This document shows, one piece after another, positions 9,709 through 14,007 of a DNA stretch of 14,007 nucleotides. This stretch comes from Fragilaria radians (Eukaryota > Bacillariophyta > Fragilariophyceae > Fragilariales > Fragilariaceae): positions 82,634-96,640 of the forward strand of contig CAAAJI010000186.1 of assembly GCA_900642245.1 (NCBI GenBank), given 5' to 3'. The translations under genes were made by a program, and so were the position numbers. The notes beneath the pieces are model-generated. The model saw nothing but the letters and a program-made list of their open reading frames with translations, searched no databases and was not told the DNA's origin. Numbering within the stretch: the first letter of the stretch is position 1; the number at the start of each line of letters is the position of its first letter.

Positions 9709-11333
9709 TACTGCTGTAATTATGTAATTGATTCAAATTTTATGTAATGGAGTAATGATGAATGGTGTTTTCATGTTCAGGTTTTGTTCATGCATGTCCT
9801 AAAAATTTATCTTTCTTTTGACTGTAATTTTCTGTGTGCAATTTTCAAGTAAGAAGAATGAACATCCGTATCAACAATAACCACCAATTCAAAAGTAAGT
9901 TAGTGATTCTAGAAAATGGCAGGCTAGAAAATTTTCGTGCCTGTATGATTACCATACTAGTGCTTTGCAGCCAAAGCTTTACTTCCCTATCAATTTCCAT
10001 GACAAATTTATTTTTATACTATTCCTAAATTTATCGTAGTATTAACATCTAGGTTTAATGGCGCTTCTGCAATGGTTTTCAACATCGTAAACACAACTTC
10101 TACAACCAAATCCGTGGTCTGACAGCGCATCAAAGCGTAATGTTTATGAAACTTTATGCTTTATACCGTGCATTTCTCTACGTGATTTTATTTTCGCAAG
10201 CAACCCATCAAGAGCTACAAATTGATTTTTGACTAAGGAAAATGTATTGTAACAAGAGGTTTTTTGAATGAAAAAAAATCAAGATGATCTTAATCAATGC
10301 AAGAGCTGGAATTATTTTGGAACCGTTTCTCAGATCTTGATGGAAACTCATTATACGCAAGCTTGAACATGCTTCACTTTACAAGAAGGCTGCCATGTAT
10401 TTTATACTCAATTGCTTAACAACATGGCATTTTAGCGGATAAATAGAAATCCAATCAGAATCTTGGAATTTATTTGACTGATTGCATGGGCAAAGAAAAA
10501 AGAAAACAAGGCACAGAGGCAATGACAAGAAGATCATTAACCAAAGATATTAGGAATGAGAAGCGAGAGAGAAATTTGACAAGGACTTGGCAATTTAGAC
10601 TTGAAGGAGAAATATCAAGTGGATAGTAGCATTAGGGAAGATTGCAATCAGTGACAAATACAAGCCTCTATACTTGCAGGGTCAATTTTACTGTTTGAAT
10701 AAATAAAATGATTAACTCTATTTGAGTTTGCAATGACAATAAGGTAATTAACTAAATTGTGTTGGCAGTATACTTGCTGGAAAGGCATGACATGTCAAAA
10801 CGAAGTCAAGCTCTGTCTATAGTCTAATTCATCTCTCAATTGTTCCCAAATACTCGTTTGGAATCACAGTTGTTATAGATTTAATTTTTCAATGCAACCA
10901 AGTTGCAAAAGCAGATTTTCAAGAACTTTATAGCAGTGTCGTGTTGTTTAGCGTTATGTCGTAAACTAGAAAGATTGTGATCTTCCAAAATTTAAAATTA
11001 TTAGGGATTAAGCTTTACCATAGGAAGATTTCTGTTTGCTCGTTCATATAGTTGGTTCTGTATTCCAAGAAATACTAAGAGAGATGCACACACTCGTATC
11101 AAGTGCATTAACTAGCGGAGAATATAGACTTTAAAGATGAATTGGCAATGCATCTACATATGCCCTGCGTATACCAATTTCCATGTCCTTTATCTCAATG
11201 ATGATTCAATCGAAATTATTTGTGAGTTTTTCATCAAATAAAATAGTTCTGGTTTATAAGGATTCTTAATTTCTTATCCTAAATTTAACAAGGAAAGGTG
11301 AAAAATCCATTTAGGGAAATGACTCCGTCTCGA
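9709..11333. other. 1.6-kb intergenic region between convergent genes
   Basis: This stretch lies between the ends of the P4-ATPase (plus) and the WW-cyclin Y gene (minus), so it must hold both 3' UTRs. It is AT-rich, and the only 64-codon open frame (9834-10028) looks like chance. Overlapping AATAAA motifs at 10698-10707 (plus) and a TTTATT at 10469-10474 (AATAAA on minus) are each more than 800 bases from the relevant stop codon, so I do not assign them as poly(A) signals. No RNA gene or mobile element was recognised. Confidence 0.6.
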
Positions 11334-13890
11334 TTACATTTTCATCATGTGCTCCAGACTTGCACCAACTCTTTTGCCTTGAAGCTTTTCCTTTGTAGCC
11401 GCGGTCAAAGATTTACTTCGTAACATTTCCTCCTGCTTTGCACGCCTCTTTGTGTCAACAACATTCTGAAAGTTGCTGGAAATTTGTTCGAGCTTTTTTG
11501 CTCCCTCGACATCCAAGGGGTTCATCGTTTGTAATTCGTCGCCTCCCAAGCCACTTTTGATGAGCATTGATCGAAGCAAAAAGTAGTACTTGGCATATTC
11601 GCTGGCTGGAACTTTTACCTTATAACCAAGCGCCTTAAGAATGGCGAGTTCCAGCTCATTGATTCTCTTCAATGAAAAGCAGACACCTGGAGGACATGCT
11701 TGCGAAAAGTCAGAGTTCCACATACTCATATCATCCCAGACCTTGCTAGAAAGGATCATACAAGAAAACAAAAGCGATCTCCAGTTGGATCGTCGTGGTA
11801 CAAGGATGCCTTCAGTTGCCTTGATTAGGCGCTCAACATAAATTAGGCTCATAATGATGCAATCTGCCTCCATTTGTGCTCGAGTAAAGACGTTACGATA
11901 AAATTCGGTGATTGTATCAAGACTTGGAATCTCCTTTTCTACACTTGTATGGTTCAAATCTTGAATCGTCATACCTTCAATGAGAGGAGCGACTGAAATT
12001 CGCTCAGACTCACGATCGTTAAAAAGTCGAAATTTGTCTTGCATATAGTCGTACGGAATGCCACAATCATTATCTTCTTTCTCTGAACCAAGAATATGCG
12101 CTCTGAAAACTCCACATACACACTATGAAGATGTAAATAGAAGAAGTGAAAAAAAAGAAAAACAAGAAGAATGGCAGGATTCTTTCAGAGATGCATACCT
12201 TTATGGTGGCATGCTTGTCAGGTGCCGACATGGTGGACTCTACGTAAATTGTACCGCATGAGTTCCTTTGAACAAGCTTTGGTCGCGCCTTGAGAGAGCC
12301 TCGAAGATCTAGCACTTCATCCTCCAGCTCTATTTTTGGCGCTATGATTTCTGCTTTTGAGTTAGAGACTTTAGGGTCGAAAACAATATCTCCTGGTTCC
12401 AGATTTTCAGTAATTTTACTTTTTTCAGAAAGATCTGGTTGAAATACAAGACTTTCCATAAATGAGGAATCTTTCTTTGATCCCGTAAATTTTTCATCTA
12501 GCATCAAATCTTGAATGGAACTCTCCAAACTTCTCTCCTCAACTTTGTCAGAAGAATCGACTTTTTTGATGTTTGTTATTTCAGGTGAAAATACAAGAGT
12601 ATTCAAAAATGCAGATTCTCGAGCTTTCTTAGTAGCCAACTTTTTGTTGACTTTTGAATTTTGACTTGAGAAGTCTAACGCATCGCTGACTGAGACAGTA
12701 AAATCTTGGAAAGAAATGTCCATTCCTTCGCTAAAGGAAAATTCCAAATCCTGATAACTATCGCTGACACTTATCATTTGCTTACTAATTTTGGCCAGGT
12801 CTTGCAGTGCCTTTGTCTCTCCTGAGTTACTAAGTTTTTTCGATGACTCGTCCAATGAAGCCAACGAAGAATTTCCAAAATCAAAAGCGGATTGTTCCAT
12901 GTCCATCTCGATAATTTTTTCCAACGATGATCCTCTCGTGCTAGTTGTGGAAGATTTTTTGGAAAACCTCCTTGTTGAAGGAGTTCTTTGTACCATGTCT
13001 TTTAGAGTTCCTTCGTCCATCGATGAGATTGTTCTGATGATTCGAGGACGAAGTGAAGATCGCTGCTGTTTTAAACGAAATGACTCTTTCTTTGGCACGA
13101 CAGGCGACGCTACTGCAACAGCACCATTTGCCATAGACTGAAGAATATTCGATTCCATTGCGGCAAAGAATTCGCGTTGTTTACGTTCCTTTTCCTCCAT
13201 GACAGCACGTTCGTCTTCGGATGCCAATTCCATTGGTTTACGCCATTGTGTTTCTCTGGTATGGACATTGAAGTAATACGTACGTCCTGTCGCAGGATCC
13301 TCAGCCGATTGCCAATCTGTCATGACACCGAAGCAAACTCGGAATCGACGAGAGTGAGAGTAAAATGGAGGTGGAGTTGGGAGAGTAAATGGAGTCCAAT
13401 GAAATGTGGATGACGAAGTTAAACGTTGCTGTCGAGCGCGATCACGTAGTTTTTGACTAATTTCCGATGTCGAACGTAAAGTTCCTACGATCGGATTCTG
13501 CTTAGAAATTGTTGTTCCGACGAATCGATTCGAGTCGTGTGAACGGCCAGAAACAAGGCCCATGTTTATCCATTTCAAAGCGATTTCTGGAGTCGTTGAA
13601 AACCGTGAGGACTTTCCTTCTAAATCAAATTCTACGTTATCCACAACATTTGAACTATCAAGATTAGAATTTTCCATCGTTGAAAAGGAATTATCATCTC
13701 TATTTGTCAGGTCCGCACTGCTGGTCGTTAGTTGACTGGACAATACTCGGGGTGATGGCATGTCGACCAGATCAATGTATTTGACTCGATTTTTTGATCT
13801 AGAATGGATGCGATGACTGACAGGATCCTCTAGCTCGGAGTAAGGAGTCGTTGATCCAATACAGAAGAGGCAAGCCAATGAAAAAGTCAT
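11334..13890 (-). CDS. CCNY: WW domain-cyclin Y fusion protein, two exons
   Basis: Cyclin Y proteins bind and activate CDK14/CDK16-type kinases in animals, at membranes. Exons are 13890-12199 and 12122-11334, giving 826 residues. The junction lies in SCGTIYVEST...HATIK|CVCGVFRAHI, which matches a conserved stretch just before the cyclin box in cyclin Y; this proves one gene. WW domain: about 190-222, with W193, YYFN and W216/P219. Linker: Ser-rich and charged, about 225-535, with two near-identical SxFxxxLVFxPx motifs (426-438, 475-487). Cyclin box: about 640-750, with NWRSLLFSCMILSSKVWDD and VPASEYAKYYFLLRSM. A C-terminal tail has LRSKSLT near 800. The start is uncertain: ATG 13890 is the first after an in-frame TGA (13915-13917), but ATG 13323 (MTDWQS) would give 637 residues starting at the WW domain. 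There is no N-terminal Gly for myristoylation, unlike animal cyclin Y. Confidence 0.9.
12123..12198 (-). other. Intron of the WW-cyclin Y gene
   Basis: The intron is 76 nt, phase 0. Reading on the minus strand, donor GTATGC begins at 12198 and acceptor CTTCATAG ends at 12123, after a long T/C-rich tract. Two other AG sites downstream (TTTTCAG and GGTTCAG) leave the cyclin frame. Only this acceptor joins ATIK to CVCG and then runs openly into the cyclin box. Confidence 0.93.
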
Positions 13891-14007
13891 TCCCTCTTGT
13901 GGCAGAAAAGTACGTCAAGGGGAAGATAAAGCAAAGTTACAACGCATGAAGCGTAAGAATTCTTTCGTGACGGGACTCTTTGTAGATGTAGCCGTTCCAA
14001 GATTCAT
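13891..14007. other. Right edge, unresolved
   Basis: Upstream of the WW-cyclin Y open frame. On the minus strand the sequence is open from an ATG at 14007 to a TGA at 13915-13917 (30 codons). On the plus strand an ATG at 13946 is open to the window end (20 codons, starting MKRKNSFVTG). Either could be the edge of another exon or gene, or a promoter and 5' UTR. Nothing here is recognisable. Confidence 0.4.

Noticed and set aside
9753..9850. ATGATGA box as in C/D snoRNAs, downstream of the flippase
   Set aside because: No CTGA box at a suitable distance and no terminal stem; the same holds for the ATGATGA at 11198.
1..14007. Bacterial-style operon, CRISPR array or insertion sequence
   Set aside because: Genes lie on alternating strands with introns and long spacers. 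No spaced direct repeats, transposase or terminal repeats were seen.

Overview
The window looks like nuclear DNA of a eukaryote. The genes have short spliceosomal introns (203, 64 and 76 nt, with GTAYGY donors and AG acceptors), the ATPase start sits in a Kozak-like context, and the families (NKAP, EXPERA/TMEM97, P4-ATPase, cyclin Y) are eukaryotic. Few introns, base composition that is not GC-rich, and a WW-domain/cyclin protein suggest a stramenopile such as a diatom. That placement is an inference from general features; no marker gene settles it.

Layout, left to right. (1) Bases 2-688, plus strand: the 3' part of an NKAP-family gene (SR-like nuclear protein with a C-terminal SynMuv domain), cut by the left edge and apparently ending one frame too early. 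(2) Bases 780-1763 (open to 1856), minus strand, convergent with NKAP: a membrane protein made of two complete tandem EXPERA (TMEM97/sigma-2-receptor-like) units. (3) About 2.4 kb without a recognisable gene, containing a G/C homopolymer tract, a small ATGA repeat and one perfect inverted repeat. (4) Bases 4243-9708, plus strand: a three-exon type IV P-type ATPase (phospholipid flippase). Splicing gives 1732 residues with all core motifs and unusually large cytoplasmic inserts. The first exon is only 38 codons long. (5) About 1.6 kb without a recognisable gene. (6) Bases 11334-13890, minus strand: a two-exon gene joining an N-terminal WW domain and a long Ser-rich linker to a complete cyclin Y-type cyclin. 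The exon junction falls inside a conserved cyclin Y motif, so the two open frames are one gene. (7) Bases 13891-14007: unresolved right edge.

The genes are not an operon and need not act together. Two concern membrane lipids or sterols (EXPERA protein, flippase) and are divergently arranged around the 2.4 kb spacer. NKAP belongs to nuclear RNA processing and repression. Cyclin Y proteins activate CDK14/CDK16-type kinases in animals. The most unusual items are the WW-cyclin Y architecture, the tandem TMEM97-like protein with both sets of acidic residues intact, and the oversized flippase.
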